From assembly GCF_030816075.1 (NCBI RefSeq), contig NZ_JAUSXO010000001.1:1550001-1614000 (forward strand): a stretch of DNA of 64,000 bases. The letters are read 5' to 3'. Below are positions 20,055 to 28,160 of the stretch, piece after piece. The notes beneath the pieces are model-generated. The model ran no database searches and was not told the origin of the DNA. It saw only the letters and a program-made list of their open reading frames with translations. Source of the stretch: Arthrobacter agilis (GTDB taxonomy: Bacteria; Actinomycetota; Actinomycetes; Actinomycetales; Micrococcaceae). The position numbers and the translations under genes were made by a program. Within the stretch, counting starts at the first letter, position 1. Every line of letters begins with the position of its first letter.

Positions 20055-20708
20055 ATGCACGCACGACCGACGACCGATCGGGTGCCGCTCACACGCGAGC
20101 GGGTCCTCCGCTGCGCCGTCGCCCTCGCCGACGCGCACGGCCTCGCCGGGCTGAGCATCCGGACGCTCGCCGCGGAACTCGGGAGCAAGCCGATGAGCCT
20201 GTACTACTACGTGGCCAACAAGGAGCAGATCCTCGACGGCATCGTGGACCTGGTCTTCGCCGAGGTGTACCTCCCCGTCATCGGGGAGCCGTGGCGGCAG
20301 GAGATGCTCTCCCGTGCACGCTCCCTGCGCGCGGTGCTGCGCCGACACCCCTGGGCCGTGGGGTTGCTCGAATCGCGCAGGAATCCCGGACCGGCGACCC
20401 TCCGGCACCACGACGCGACCCTGGGAACCCTGCGCCGTTCCGGCTTCACCCTGCAGGCGACGGCCCACGCGTATGCGCTGCTGGACAGTTTCATCTACGG
20501 GTTCGCGCTGCAGGAGGCCGCACTGCCGCTCAGCGGTGCGGAGTCCGTGCCCGAGGCGGCCGCGCCCATCATGGAGCACTTCGCGGGCGGCGAGTACCCC
20601 TGGATGATGGAGATCGCGACGGGGGTCGTCCTCCAGCCGGGCTACGACTTCGCCGACGAGTTCGACCACGGTCTCGCCCTGGTCCTCGACGCGCTGCAAC
20701 CGGGCTGA
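20055..20708 (+). CDS. TetR/AcrR transcriptional regulator (TetR_C_1 type)
   Basis: 217 residues. The DNA-binding helix-turn-helix lies near residues 30-60 (LSIRTLAAELGSKPMSLYYY). The ligand-binding half contains TAHAYALLDSFIYGFALQE, a pattern of the tetracycline-repressor C-terminal subclass. It presumably represses itself and the divergent alcohol dehydrogenase through the palindrome at 20009. It is closely similar in architecture to the broken TetR gene at 23985-24714. The inducer is unknown. Confidence 0.87.
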   Translation: MHARPTTDRVPLTRERVLRCAVALADAHGLAGLSIRTLAAELGSKPMSLYYYVANKEQILDGIVDLVFAEVYLPVIGEPWRQEMLSRARSLRAVLRRHPWAVGLLESRRNPGPATLRHHDATLGTLRRSGFTLQATAHAYALLDSFIYGFALQEAALPLSGAESVPEAAAPIMEHFAGGEYPWMMEIATGVVLQPGYDFADEFDHGLALVLDALQPG

Positions 20709-20756
20709 GCAGCGCCCGGCGCCGGGACGACCCGCCACCCGGCGGGCGCCGGTCGG

Positions 20757-20785
20757 CGTCGACGATGCCGTGCGCTCGGTAGAGT
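20757..20785 (+). promoter_or_regulatory. Promoter of the aldo/keto reductase operon, leaderless
   Basis: GTCGAC (20757-20762) and TAGAGT (20780-20785) are separated by 17 bases. TAGAGT ends six bases before ATG 20792 and there is no Shine-Dalgarno sequence. Confidence 0.5.
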
Positions 20786-20791
20786 TCCCCC

Positions 20792-21625
20792 ATGAGCACC
20801 TCCGTACCCCGCGCCGCGCTCGCCGACGGCACCACCATCGACGTCCTCGGGTACGGCGTGTACAAAGTGCCGCCCGAGGACACCGCGGAGCTGTGTTCCA
20901 CCGCCCTCGATGTCGGGTACCGGCTGCTCGACACCGCCGCGCTCTACGGCAACGAGGCCGGCGTCGGCGCTGCCGCACGCACCTTCCTCGAGACCGGGAA
21001 CCGGCAGGACCTCTTCGTCACGTCCAAGGTGTGGAACGACGACCACGGCTTCGACGCGACGCTCCGCGCCTTCGACACGACGATGGGCCTGCTAGGCCTG
21101 GACCAGCTGGATCTGTACCTGATCCACTGGCCCTGCCCGTCCCGGGACCTGTACGTCGACACGTGGCGTGCTCTCGAGAGGCTCCGCACCGAGGGCAGGG
21201 TCCGGTCCATCGGCGTCTCCAACTTCCAGCAGCCGCACCTCGAACGCCTGATCGCCGAGACCGGCGTCGTCCCGGTCCTCAACCAGATCGAGCTGCACCC
21301 CTATCTCCAGCAGCGCGCGCTGCGTGCCTTCCATGCGCAGCACGGCATCGCCACGCAGGCCTGGAGCCCGCTCGGCCGGGGCCACGTCCTCCAGGACCCG
21401 GCGATCGGGCGCATCGCGGCCGAGCTCGGGCGCACACCCGCCCAGGTGATCCTGCGGTGGCACCTGCAGCAGGGCATCCTGACCATCCCGAAGGCGAGCT
21501 CCCGCGAGCGCATCGGCTCCAACCTGGACATCTTCGGGTTCACGCTCGACGACGCGCACCTCGCCGCGCTCGACGCCCTCGACCGCGACCAGCGGTTCGG
21601 GTCGCACCCCGACCGGGTGGGCTGA
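20792..21625 (+). CDS. Aldo/keto reductase
   Basis: 277 residues with the complete catalytic set of the AKR superfamily: Asp and Tyr in LLDTAALYGNEAGVG, Lys in FVTSKVWND and His in LYLIHWPCP. Cofactor-binding segments IGVSNFQQPHLERL and ILTIPKASSRERIGSN are present. It is most like the AKR5 2,5-diketo-D-gluconate reductase group and reduces small aldehydes or ketones with NADPH. It starts a tight operon: its TGA overlaps the next ATG by one base (TGATG). The substrate is not predictable. Confidence 0.9.
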   Translation: MSTSVPRAALADGTTIDVLGYGVYKVPPEDTAELCSTALDVGYRLLDTAALYGNEAGVGAAARTFLETGNRQDLFVTSKVWNDDHGFDATLRAFDTTMGLLGLDQLDLYLIHWPCPSRDLYVDTWRALERLRTEGRVRSIGVSNFQQPHLERLIAETGVVPVLNQIELHPYLQQRALRAFHAQHGIATQAWSPLGRGHVLQDPAIGRIAAELGRTPAQVILRWHLQQGILTIPKASSRERIGSNLDIFGFTLDDAHLAALDALDRDQRFGSHPDRVG

Positions 21626-22494
21626 TGCGCCAGGGCACCGTCACGACCCTCGCTTGGGAGGGCACCCGGCAGCGGGTCTGGGACTACCCGGCGCTCGGCA
21701 CCGACGGGGAGGCAGGCGCGACGATCGTGATGGTGCACGGTTTCCGCGGCGACCACCACGGCCTGCTGCGGTTCGTCGAGGAACTGCCCCGCCACCGCAT
21801 CCTCCTCCCCGACCTGCCGGGCTTCGGCCAGGGCGGCGAGCTGCCCGGTACGCACGACGTCGCCACCTACGCACGCTTCATCGACGACATCGCGCGCCGC
21901 TTCGCCCCGGAGCCGCGCGTCCTGCTCGGGCACTCCTTCGGCTCCATCGTCGCGGCCGAAGCGGCGGCGCTGGACCCGGACCTCGCCGAGACCCTGGTGC
22001 TGGTGAACCCCATCAGTGCCCCAGCCCTCGAAGGGCCGAGCCGGCTGGCGTCGCGGGTCGCGGAGGCCTACTACGTCGCAGCCGACCGCCTGCCCGAGCG
22101 GGCCGGCCGTGCCCTGCTGGCCAACCCGGTGATCGTCCGCAGCATGAGCGTGTTCATGGCGAAGACCCGGGACAGGTCGCTGCGCCGCTGGATCCACGGG
22201 CAGCACGCGGCCTACTTCAGCTCCTTCGCCACGCGCCGGGTGGTGCTCGAGGCGTTCCGGGCCTCCATCTCGGGCACCGTGCGGGACCGCGCGCACGAAC
22301 TGCTGATGCCCGTGCTGCTGATCGCCGCCGAACAGGACGACATCGGCTCCGTGGAGAGCCAGCGCGGACTGGCCGCCCTCGTCCCGGACGCCACGCTCGC
22401 CGTCCTGCCCGACGTCGGGCACCTCGTGCACTACGAGAAGCCGCGCGAGGCGGCCCTGCTGATCGAGAACTTCCTGGAGAGAGCACCCGTATGA
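21625..22494 (+). CDS. Alpha/beta hydrolase
   Basis: 289 residues. The oxyanion-hole region VMVHGFRGDHHG, nucleophile elbow GHSFGSIVAAEA and terminal catalytic His in LPDVGHLVHYEKP give a complete triad, with acid Asp in AAEQDDIGS. It is translationally coupled on both sides: TGATG with the reductase and ATGA (22491-22494) with the glycosyltransferase. The substrate is unknown. The coupling to a GT4 enzyme suggests a role in building or trimming a glycosylated lipid or small molecule, which is inference only. Confidence 0.87.
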   Translation: MRQGTVTTLAWEGTRQRVWDYPALGTDGEAGATIVMVHGFRGDHHGLLRFVEELPRHRILLPDLPGFGQGGELPGTHDVATYARFIDDIARRFAPEPRVLLGHSFGSIVAAEAAALDPDLAETLVLVNPISAPALEGPSRLASRVAEAYYVAADRLPERAGRALLANPVIVRSMSVFMAKTRDRSLRRWIHGQHAAYFSSFATRRVVLEAFRASISGTVRDRAHELLMPVLLIAAEQDDIGSVESQRGLAALVPDATLAVLPDVGHLVHYEKPREAALLIENFLERAPV

Positions 22495-23621
22495 GGATCC
22501 TGTTCGACGCGCGCTTCACGCGCACCGACCACCACGACGGCATCAGCCGCTACGGGGCGAGCCTGATTGCCGCGCTCGCCCGGACGGACGACGTCGTGAT
22601 GCTCATCAGCGACCCCCGGCAGCTCGCGCTCCTGCCCGACGTGCCCTTCGTACGCATCACCAGCCCGCTCTCCCCCGCCGAGCTGTTCGTCGCGCGGCGC
22701 ATCAACCGCCTGAAGCCCGACGTCGTCGTGTGCCCGATGCAGACCATGGGCTCCTGGGGCCGCCGGTACCCGCTCGTCCTCACCCTGCACGACCTCATCT
22801 ACTACGAGAACCCGACGCCGCCGTCGTTCCTGCCCCTGCCGGTGCGCCTGCTCTGGCGGCTCTACCACCTCGCCTACTGGCCCCAGCGGCTCCTGCTGAA
22901 CCGCGCCGACGTCGTCGCCACGATCTCCGCCACCACCGCCGGGCTCATCGCGCGGCACAGGCTCACGCGCCGGCCTGTGCTGCTCGTCGGCAACGCACCC
23001 CAACCGGCGGAGCGCCGCCGTGACCCGGACGCCCCGCGGTCGGCGTCGCTGCTCTACATGGGGTCCTTCATGCCCTACAAGAACGTCGAGACGCTCGTCC
23101 GGGCCGTGGCACTGCTCCCCGGCCACACGCTGCACCTGCTGAGCCGCATCACACCGGCCCGGCGTGCCGAACTGACGGCGCTTCCCGCGGCGGAGGAACG
23201 GGTGAGATTCCACGACGGCGTGAGCGACGCCGAGTACGAGGACCTGCTCCTCGACGCGACCGCGCTCGTCACGCTCTCCAGGGCTGAGGGGTACGGCCTG
23301 CCGATCATCGAGGCGATGGCCACCGGGACGCCCGTCGTCGCGAGCGACATCCCCATCTTCCGGGAGGTCGGGGGCACGGCGGCCCTGTACGTGGACCCCG
23401 ACGATCCCCACGCGGTGGCCGCCGCGGTCCGCTCCCTCGACGAGCCCGGATGCTGGGCCGAGGCCTCCCGTGCCGGGGTGGCGCAGGCTGCCACGTACAC
23501 GTGGACGGCGTCAGCCGAGCAGCTGCGCCAGGCGTGCCGGCGGGCGATCGACGAATACGGACGACGGCGCTTCGTTCGGCTCACCGCGGAATCGGTCGGC
23601 CGACGGGACCCCTCGGCGTGA
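22491..23621 (+). CDS. GT4-family glycosyltransferase
   Basis: 376 residues with a GT-B fold. The N-terminal acceptor domain begins MRILFDARFTRTDHHDGISR. The C-terminal nucleotide-sugar domain has LLYMGSFMPYKNVETLVRAV and the donor-binding E-x7-E motif in RAEGYGLPIIEAMATG. It transfers a sugar from an activated donor, retaining anomeric configuration. The four-base overlap with the hydrolase gene indicates a single transcription-translation unit. No signal peptide or membrane helix is evident, so it is cytosolic or peripheral. Acceptor unknown. Confidence 0.9.
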   Translation: MRILFDARFTRTDHHDGISRYGASLIAALARTDDVVMLISDPRQLALLPDVPFVRITSPLSPAELFVARRINRLKPDVVVCPMQTMGSWGRRYPLVLTLHDLIYYENPTPPSFLPLPVRLLWRLYHLAYWPQRLLLNRADVVATISATTAGLIARHRLTRRPVLLVGNAPQPAERRRDPDAPRSASLLYMGSFMPYKNVETLVRAVALLPGHTLHLLSRITPARRAELTALPAAEERVRFHDGVSDAEYEDLLLDATALVTLSRAEGYGLPIIEAMATGTPVVASDIPIFREVGGTAALYVDPDDPHAVAAAVRSLDEPGCWAEASRAGVAQAATYTWTASAEQLRQACRRAIDEYGRRRFVRLTAESVGRRDPSA

Positions 23622-23658
23622 GCGGCATCGGCGGCATGGTCCTCGGAGGACGCGGAGC

Positions 23659-23955
23659 ATGACGGATCTCCAGTGCGTTGCCACGGCTGTGCTGCTCGAT
23701 GCCGCTGCCGCACCTCCTGCGTGGCTGACGCGCCTTCCGGTCGCCGCCTGGTTCGACCTCCAGGACACGCAGGACCTGACCGACCTCCTCGAGGAGACGG
23801 CGGACCGGTTCCGCGGCGAGACGTTCGTCGTCACCGCATCCGCGGACGCCGTGACGCGGGCCCTGCATCGGCAAGCCGTGGAGGGCACGGCACCTGTCGT
23901 CCTCGAGATCGACTCCGAGGGCTGGCACCTCGCGGCGATCCCCGACCGGACGTAG
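23659..23955 (+). CDS. Hypothetical small protein at the end of the GT4 operon
   Basis: 98 residues from ATG 23659 with a GGAGGA ribosome site 14 bases upstream and GGAG closer. No family is recognised. The sequence has an Ala-rich N-terminus, an acidic middle (QDTQDLTDLLEETADRF) and a VVTASADAVTRAL segment, and looks like a compact soluble alpha/beta domain. It lies 37 bases after the glycosyltransferase on the same strand, so it is probably the last gene of that operon. Confidence 0.6.
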   Translation: MTDLQCVATAVLLDAAAAPPAWLTRLPVAAWFDLQDTQDLTDLLEETADRFRGETFVVTASADAVTRALHRQAVEGTAPVVLEIDSEGWHLAAIPDRT

Positions 23956-23984
23956 TCCGGCCACCCGCAGGATCCGGGCGTGGG

Positions 23985-24714
23985 CTACGAGCCCGTCCGC
24001 AGCCCCGCGGACGACCAGCCGCTGGCACGCGGGTCCTCGATGCCGTCGAGCAGCAGGTCGAGCGCGAACTCGAACTCGAACTGGTCGTCGCAGCCGCGAC
24101 CGACGACGCCCTCGCCGTCGTGCGAGGAGGCCATGGCGATGCGGAGGACGTTGGGGAAGAGCGCTGCCATCTGCTGCAGGGCGGCCTGCTCGGCCGCGCC
24201 GTCCTCCACTGCCGCAGGCCCGGCGGGTCCGGCCTCGGGATCGTCGAAAAGTTCCTGCGTGAAACCCCACATACGGCTGCCGATGGCGTGCATGACATGG
24301 TGCGTCAGGTCCGCCGAGAACCCCCGCTGGAGGAACATGCCGATGAACGAATCCATGTAGGCGAGCACCCCCGCGGTCCTCCGGGTCCGCGTCTCGAGCA
24401 CCCTGCGGGCCCACCGGTGCCGCTGGAGCACACTCCGCGCCGAGAGGACCCGATGCCGGACGACGTCCTTCCACTCCGGTGCATCGATCGGGGGGGTCGA
24501 TCTCCCCCACGATGACATCGAGCATCCCGTCCAGGAGATCGTCCTTGTTCGCCACGTGCTTGTACAGCGCCATCGGCACGACGCCGAGCGCCTCGGCCAG
24601 GGGGCGCATGCCCAGGCGTCCGATGCCCTGCTCGTCGGCAAGGGCGATGGCGGCCCGCAGCACGGTATCCCTGCTCAGGCGTGCTCGCGGCACGGCCCGC
24701 ATCCTCTCCTCCAT
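23985..24714 (-). pseudogene. TetR regulator broken by a homopolymer frameshift
   Basis: The N-terminal half reads from ATG 24714 (MEERMRAVPRARLSRDTVLR, with a GGGAGGAG ribosome site) through a TetR helix-turn-helix (LGMRPLAEALGVVPMALYKH) to VIVGEIDPP. The rest of the protein (IDAPEWKDVVRHRVLSARSV to GLRTGS) continues in a different frame and ends at TAG 23985. The break is exactly at seven consecutive C on the minus strand (24490-24496); six would restore one 242-residue TetR protein. Two palindromic operators lie directly upstream, and DUF2306 is divergent. It could be a true pseudogene, a slippage site or a consensus error. Confidence 0.8.
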
Positions 24715-24751
24715 GTGCTCCTCCCTGTCCGTCACGTCACCCACTTGACGA

Positions 24752-24766
24752 GTGTACGCCGTACAC
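24752..24766. promoter_or_regulatory. TetR-type operator 1
   Basis: GTGTACG-C-CGTACAC is a perfect 15-bp palindrome upstream of the frameshifted TetR gene. Confidence 0.65.
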
Positions 24767-24781
24767 CTACTGTGATCCTCA

Positions 24782-24802
24782 GAGGTGTACAGAGTACACC
24801 TC
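24782..24802. promoter_or_regulatory. TetR-type operator 2
   Basis: GAGGTGTAC-AGA-GTACACCTC is a perfect inverted repeat with 9-bp arms, 33 bases centre to centre from operator 1. Both share the GTGTAC/GTACAC core. It lies 57 bases before the DUF2306 start. Confidence 0.7.
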
Positions 24803-24858
24803 AAGGCTCCGCCCCCTAGCTTCACCCCACGCCCCAGGGCTCGAAGAACAGGACGCCG

Positions 24859-25533
24859 ATGGACACTCCAGGACTGACGACGCCCGCCCGGGCCCACCCG
24901 GCCGGCACCGGCCGCTCGGCACCGGCGTGGCTCGTGCCGGCAGGACTGATCCTGCTGAGCCTCATCCCCGTCCTCGCGGGCGCCGTGCGGCTGACCGAAC
25001 TGACCGGCGGTGCCGGCATCACGCAGCGGAACGCCCGGTTCTTCGACTCTCCCGTCCCGGTGGTCCTGCACATCGTCGGCGCGACCGTCTACACGCTGCT
25101 CGGAGCGTTCCAGTTCGTCCCCGCCCTGCGCCGCCGGGGGCGCCGCTGGCACCGGATCTCCGGCCGGATCCTCTTCCCTGCCGGGGTGACGGCAGCAGCG
25201 ACCGGCCTCTGGATGGCACTGTTCTACCTCCTTCCAGCCAGTGATGGTCCGCTCCTGCTGACCTTTCGGCTCCTGTTCGGCGGGGTGATGCTCCTCAGCC
25301 TCGCTCTCGGCGTCCGCGCCGTGATGCACGGGGACATCGCAGCGCACGGCGCATGGATGACCCGGGCCTACGCGATCGGACTCGGCGCAGGGACACAGGC
25401 CCTGATCCTCATCCTGCCGGAGCTCCTCTCGATGCCGCCCGGCCAGACCGCCCGGGCACTGCTGATGGGTGCGGCGTGGGTCATCAACCTCGCCGTCGCC
25501 GAGTTCCTCATCCGCCGGCGGCATCACGCCTGA
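24859..25533 (+). CDS. DUF2306 membrane protein
   Basis: 224 residues. After a ~25-residue polar N-terminus there are about six hydrophobic segments. Conserved features are the histidines in VVLHIVGATVYTLLGAFQF, RRGRRWHRISGRIL and AAHGAWMTRAYAIGLGA, which is the DUF2306 pattern of membrane-embedded His residues. Its function is unknown; heme binding or electron transfer has been suggested for His-rich proteins of this type, but nothing here proves it. It is divergent from the TetR gene and probably controlled by the two palindromes between them. Confidence 0.8.
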   Translation: MDTPGLTTPARAHPAGTGRSAPAWLVPAGLILLSLIPVLAGAVRLTELTGGAGITQRNARFFDSPVPVVLHIVGATVYTLLGAFQFVPALRRRGRRWHRISGRILFPAGVTAAATGLWMALFYLLPASDGPLLLTFRLLFGGVMLLSLALGVRAVMHGDIAAHGAWMTRAYAIGLGAGTQALILILPELLSMPPGQTARALLMGAAWVINLAVAEFLIRRRHHA

Positions 25534-25556
25534 CGGCCGTCCCGTCGGCCGCCCCC

Positions 25557-25586
25557 TTGAGGCGGCTGACCCACCTGGCCTACGGT
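25557..25586 (+). promoter_or_regulatory. Promoter of the VOC gene, leaderless
   Basis: TTGAGG (25557-25562), an 18-base spacer and TACGGT (25581-25586), which ends seven bases before ATG 25594. No ribosome binding site is present. Confidence 0.45.
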
Positions 25587-25593
25587 GGCCTCC

Positions 25594-26307
25594 ATGTACC
25601 TGGAGAATCTCGTCGTCGACGCCGTGGAACCCCAGCGACTCGGCCGCTTCTGGGAGGCGGTGGTCGGCGGCGAGACGCTCACGGACGAGCCTGACGTGTA
25701 CGAGACCCGACTCACCATCGAGGGTGGTCCGGTGCTGGATCTGTGCTTCCAGCGCGTGCATGAGCCGTCCTCCCCGCCCCGACTCCACGTCGACCTGCGG
25801 AGCGGCCCCGGCCACGCGGAGGAGGTCGACCGGCTGCTCGCGCTCGGTGCCCGGCACCTCGACGTCGGTCAGGGGCGCGTGCCGTGGGTGGTGCTCGCCG
25901 ATCCGGAGGGAAACCCCTGCTGCGTCATGGACGAGCGGACGGAGGACTACCTGACAGGACCCATCGCGGCGCTCCCCCTCGACTCCTCCGGCGTGGAGCG
26001 CGACGCGCGGTTCTGGTCCTGGCTCACCGGCTGGACCCGGGTCCCGGGAGGGGTTCCTACATTGCGCCACCCGTCGCAGCGGGGACCGCTCCTCGAGCTG
26101 TGCCCTGAGCCGGCGCCGAAGGGCGCCGGGAAGAACCCGCTGCACCTGGACGTGCGGCTCGAGGCCGGGGACGACCCCGACGACGTCGCAGCGGGCATCA
26201 TCGAACGGGGCGGCCGCGAACTGCGCACCGGCTGGGGCGACCTGCCGTGGCGCATCTATGCCGACCCCTCGGGCAACGAGCTGTGCGTCCTGCCGGCACG
26301 CTCCTGA
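25594..26307 (+). CDS. Two-domain VOC (glyoxalase-like) protein
   Basis: 237 residues made of two glyoxalase-like halves. Repeat one starts MYLENLVVDAVEPQRLGRFW and ends VPWVVLADPEGNPCCVMDER. Repeat two ends LPWRIYADPSGNELCVLPAR. The 'DPxGNxxCV' endings mark the VOC fold used for metal-dependent enzymes and antibiotic-binding proteins. The substrate is not predictable. ATG 25594 is preferred over GTG 25585 because of the leaderless promoter spacing. The gene runs convergently to a small membrane protein with a shared terminator hairpin between them. Confidence 0.82.
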   Translation: MYLENLVVDAVEPQRLGRFWEAVVGGETLTDEPDVYETRLTIEGGPVLDLCFQRVHEPSSPPRLHVDLRSGPGHAEEVDRLLALGARHLDVGQGRVPWVVLADPEGNPCCVMDERTEDYLTGPIAALPLDSSGVERDARFWSWLTGWTRVPGGVPTLRHPSQRGPLLELCPEPAPKGAGKNPLHLDVRLEAGDDPDDVAAGIIERGGRELRTGWGDLPWRIYADPSGNELCVLPARS

Positions 26308-26328
26308 CCTTCTCCCGGGCAGGTCAGG
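26303..26328. terminator. Bidirectional terminator between convergent genes
   Basis: CCTGACCT/AGGTCAGG, an 8-bp perfect stem with a 10-base loop, overlaps the stop codons of both the VOC gene and the convergent membrane-protein gene. Confidence 0.6.
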
Positions 26329-26617
26329 CACTCCAGCCGAGGACGGTGCCACCGATCACCATCGCGCCGAACCACGTGGCCACCGCGACGACAGGCACGA
26401 GAAGCACCCGATAGGACCGGCGTAGCACCAGTTTCACGCCGACACGGGTCAGCACCAGCCACCACGCGAGGAACAGTGCCAGGGCCCAGAGCGGGGCGAC
26501 GAGACCGCTGGTCAGATAGAAGTACCCCGCCACGAAATGTGCGGCTGCGGCAAGAACGGCAGCCACCGCGTAGAGCGCGAGGCCCCCCTGCCTGAGTGCG
26601 GGCTCGGGAAAGTGCAC
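26324..26617 (-). CDS. Small integral membrane protein
   Basis: 97 residues from GTG 26617. Three hydrophobic segments are visible: LALYAVAAVLAAAAHFVAGY, LVAPLWALALFLAWWLVL and LLVPVVAVATWFGAMVIGG. They are separated by short basic loops such as KLVLRRSYR. No family was recognised. Its hydrophobic pattern is coherent and the frame is bounded by a terminator hairpin, which supports a real gene. It stands alone between the VOC gene and the GAF-ANTAR gene. Confidence 0.65.
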   Translation of the reverse strand: MHFPEPALRQGGLALYAVAAVLAAAAHFVAGYFYLTSGLVAPLWALALFLAWWLVLTRVGVKLVLRRSYRVLLVPVVAVATWFGAMVIGGTVLGWSA

Positions 26618-26626
26618 ACCCGCAGT

Positions 26627-27568
26627 CTAGTCAGGGAGCTCACGGCCGGGTCTGCGCGGAGCCGACTCGTCTCCGTGCACCCGTGGGTGCCAACGTGCTC
26701 CTCGATGAATCTCTTCCAGGCCACGTGTTCTCGAATGCGCGTTCGGTGTCGGTGGTTCCCTGCTGGGCAGAGGACTTCTCGTGGGTGAAGTTTGTGACGA
26801 GGAGGCGACTGTGCTGCGGTGGTTCCTTTCACCGGGGGGGGTTTGCACGCTGTTGATGATCACCTCGACCAGGGCATGCATCTTCATGTTGCGGTGACTG
26901 GCGGCTGACTGCAGTATCTCGATCGCTTCGGCATGGGAGCACCTGCTCTGCTCCATCAGGATCCCGGCGGCAATGTTGATGCGGGTGCGACTGGCGGAAG
27001 CCGCGACCAGGTCCTCGCTGCGGCCGGAGAGCAGCGATAAGCGGACACCGAACGCAAGAGCGGTCCGTGCGACGTCGTGAAGCGCAGCGATGTCGGCCGC
27101 GACCTGCGGCAGCAAGGGACCCCATCGTGACGGCCGGGACGGATACAGGCAGATCCCGAGGTGACTGTCCTCACCGATGGGGCGAATCTGTTCAAGGACC
27201 GACTGGACACCCGGACCCATCCGCTCCCGCTCGGGGTACTCATCCACGTCGACGGCATCCGGCCGGCCGGCCGGTGCTGCATCCTGATCAAGTGTGGTGC
27301 GCCGTTGCACGGCTGACGCCCGGCGCCGGGCGAGGTTGGCCGCATCTGTGGTACTGGCGACGACCAGGGGTCTCTTGCGTGGTCGCAGGAGAAACACCCC
27401 GCACTCGGCGGTACCGGAAGGGACCGTGCGCAGAGCATGCTCGGTGAGTAGGTGAAGACACGCTTCGAGCGGTTCATCGGCGAGAACGAGCGAGAGCAGG
27501 GCATCTGCTACGCCCGCGAGCGGGTGGGACATCGCCTGAGACTCGGTGTGAGATGTGGGGTGAGGCAT
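26627..27568 (-). CDS. GAF-ANTAR regulator with a suspicious C-terminal extension
   Basis: 313 residues as read. A GAF-like sensor region (about 15-170) is followed by an ANTAR RNA-binding domain (RINIAAGILMEQSRCSHAEA, then AIEILQSAASHRNMKMHALV). ANTAR proteins bind paired hairpins in nascent RNA and prevent termination. The family normally ends just after ANTAR. Here a run of eight C on the minus strand (26834-26841) continues into ~70 Ser/Pro/Arg-rich residues of random appearance. With nine C the frame would end at once (VQTPPR-stop). The functional protein is therefore probably ~245 residues. Confidence 0.78.
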   Translation of the reverse strand: MPHPTSHTESQAMSHPLAGVADALLSLVLADEPLEACLHLLTEHALRTVPSGTAECGVFLLRPRKRPLVVASTTDAANLARRRASAVQRRTTLDQDAAPAGRPDAVDVDEYPERERMGPGVQSVLEQIRPIGEDSHLGICLYPSRPSRWGPLLPQVAADIAALHDVARTALAFGVRLSLLSGRSEDLVAASASRTRINIAAGILMEQSRCSHAEAIEILQSAASHRNMKMHALVEVIINSVQTPPGERNHRSTVASSSQTSPTRSPLPSREPPTPNAHSRTRGLEEIHRGARWHPRVHGDESAPRRPGRELPD

Positions 27569-28160
27569 GGGGTCGTTTTCTGTCGGGTACGCCGGCGCCC
27601 GGACGCTCGTCGGCTCTGCGGGTTCGACCTTTGCTTAGCGCACTCCGCAACCCAACCCTACAAAGCAGCCACCCGCAGCGGAAGCACCAGATAACGCCTA
27701 CTATCCGCGATACCCACGCAACTGGCCCTGTGCTGTCGAGGGATTGAGGAGTTGCTGTCACTTCAACGCCCCGGACCGTTCCGGAGTCGCCTCGGAGTCA
27801 TCTCGGAGTCATCTCGGAGTCGTCCCGGAGTTATCTCGGAGTCGTCCGGGGTGTGAACTTCTGGAAGCGCCCATGCGCGCGGGCAAGGACTCTTCCAGAA
27901 GCCCGAAAGCTGCCCACTGCTCAGCAACCCGGTCGAAACATCAGGGCCCGCCCCTGACAGTCCCGTCGGGAGGGACGGCGTATCAGACGCCCACACCCGC
28001 AGCGCACATGCTGGGACTAGTCGGTGAGCCATGATCCGAGCAACCTGCCTGCTCCTCGCTCAACCAGGACGTGATCGGCTGCTGACCGTCGTCGGTTCCA
28101 CAGGAACAGACAATCGGACACTCCACCATGTACGAGGAGTACGCCGGTAGGCCGATGCTG
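27569..28160. other. 592-base region without a convincing gene
   Basis: It lies between the divergently read starts and ends of the GAF-ANTAR and DUF2254 genes (both minus strand). Its only clear structure is the 11-bp tandem repeat at 27780-27845. Open frames here are short and low in complexity. Confidence 0.6.
27780..27845. repeat. Six tandem 11-bp repeats
   Basis: Six uninterrupted 11-base units follow the consensus CTCGGAGTCAT, with variants such as TCCGGAGTCGC, CTCGGAGTCGT and CCCGGAGTTAT. The period is close to one DNA helical turn, so GGAGT lies on nearly the same helix face each time. The block sits about 210 bases upstream of the GAF-ANTAR start. Confidence 0.8.

Noticed and set aside
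18945-20978. Long minus-strand frame of 677 codons ending with the alcohol dehydrogenase
   Set aside because: Only the last 336 codons carry the enzyme; the upstream part is antisense to the TetR gene and the true start has its own ribosome site.
23581-26352. 923-codon minus-strand frame covering the TetR, DUF2306 and VOC region
   Set aside because: It is a low-information read-through; only the TetR helix-turn-helix part is real, the rest is antisense to plus-strand genes.
27780-27845. CRISPR array
   Set aside because: Repeats are contiguous 11-mers with no spacers and no cas genes nearby.
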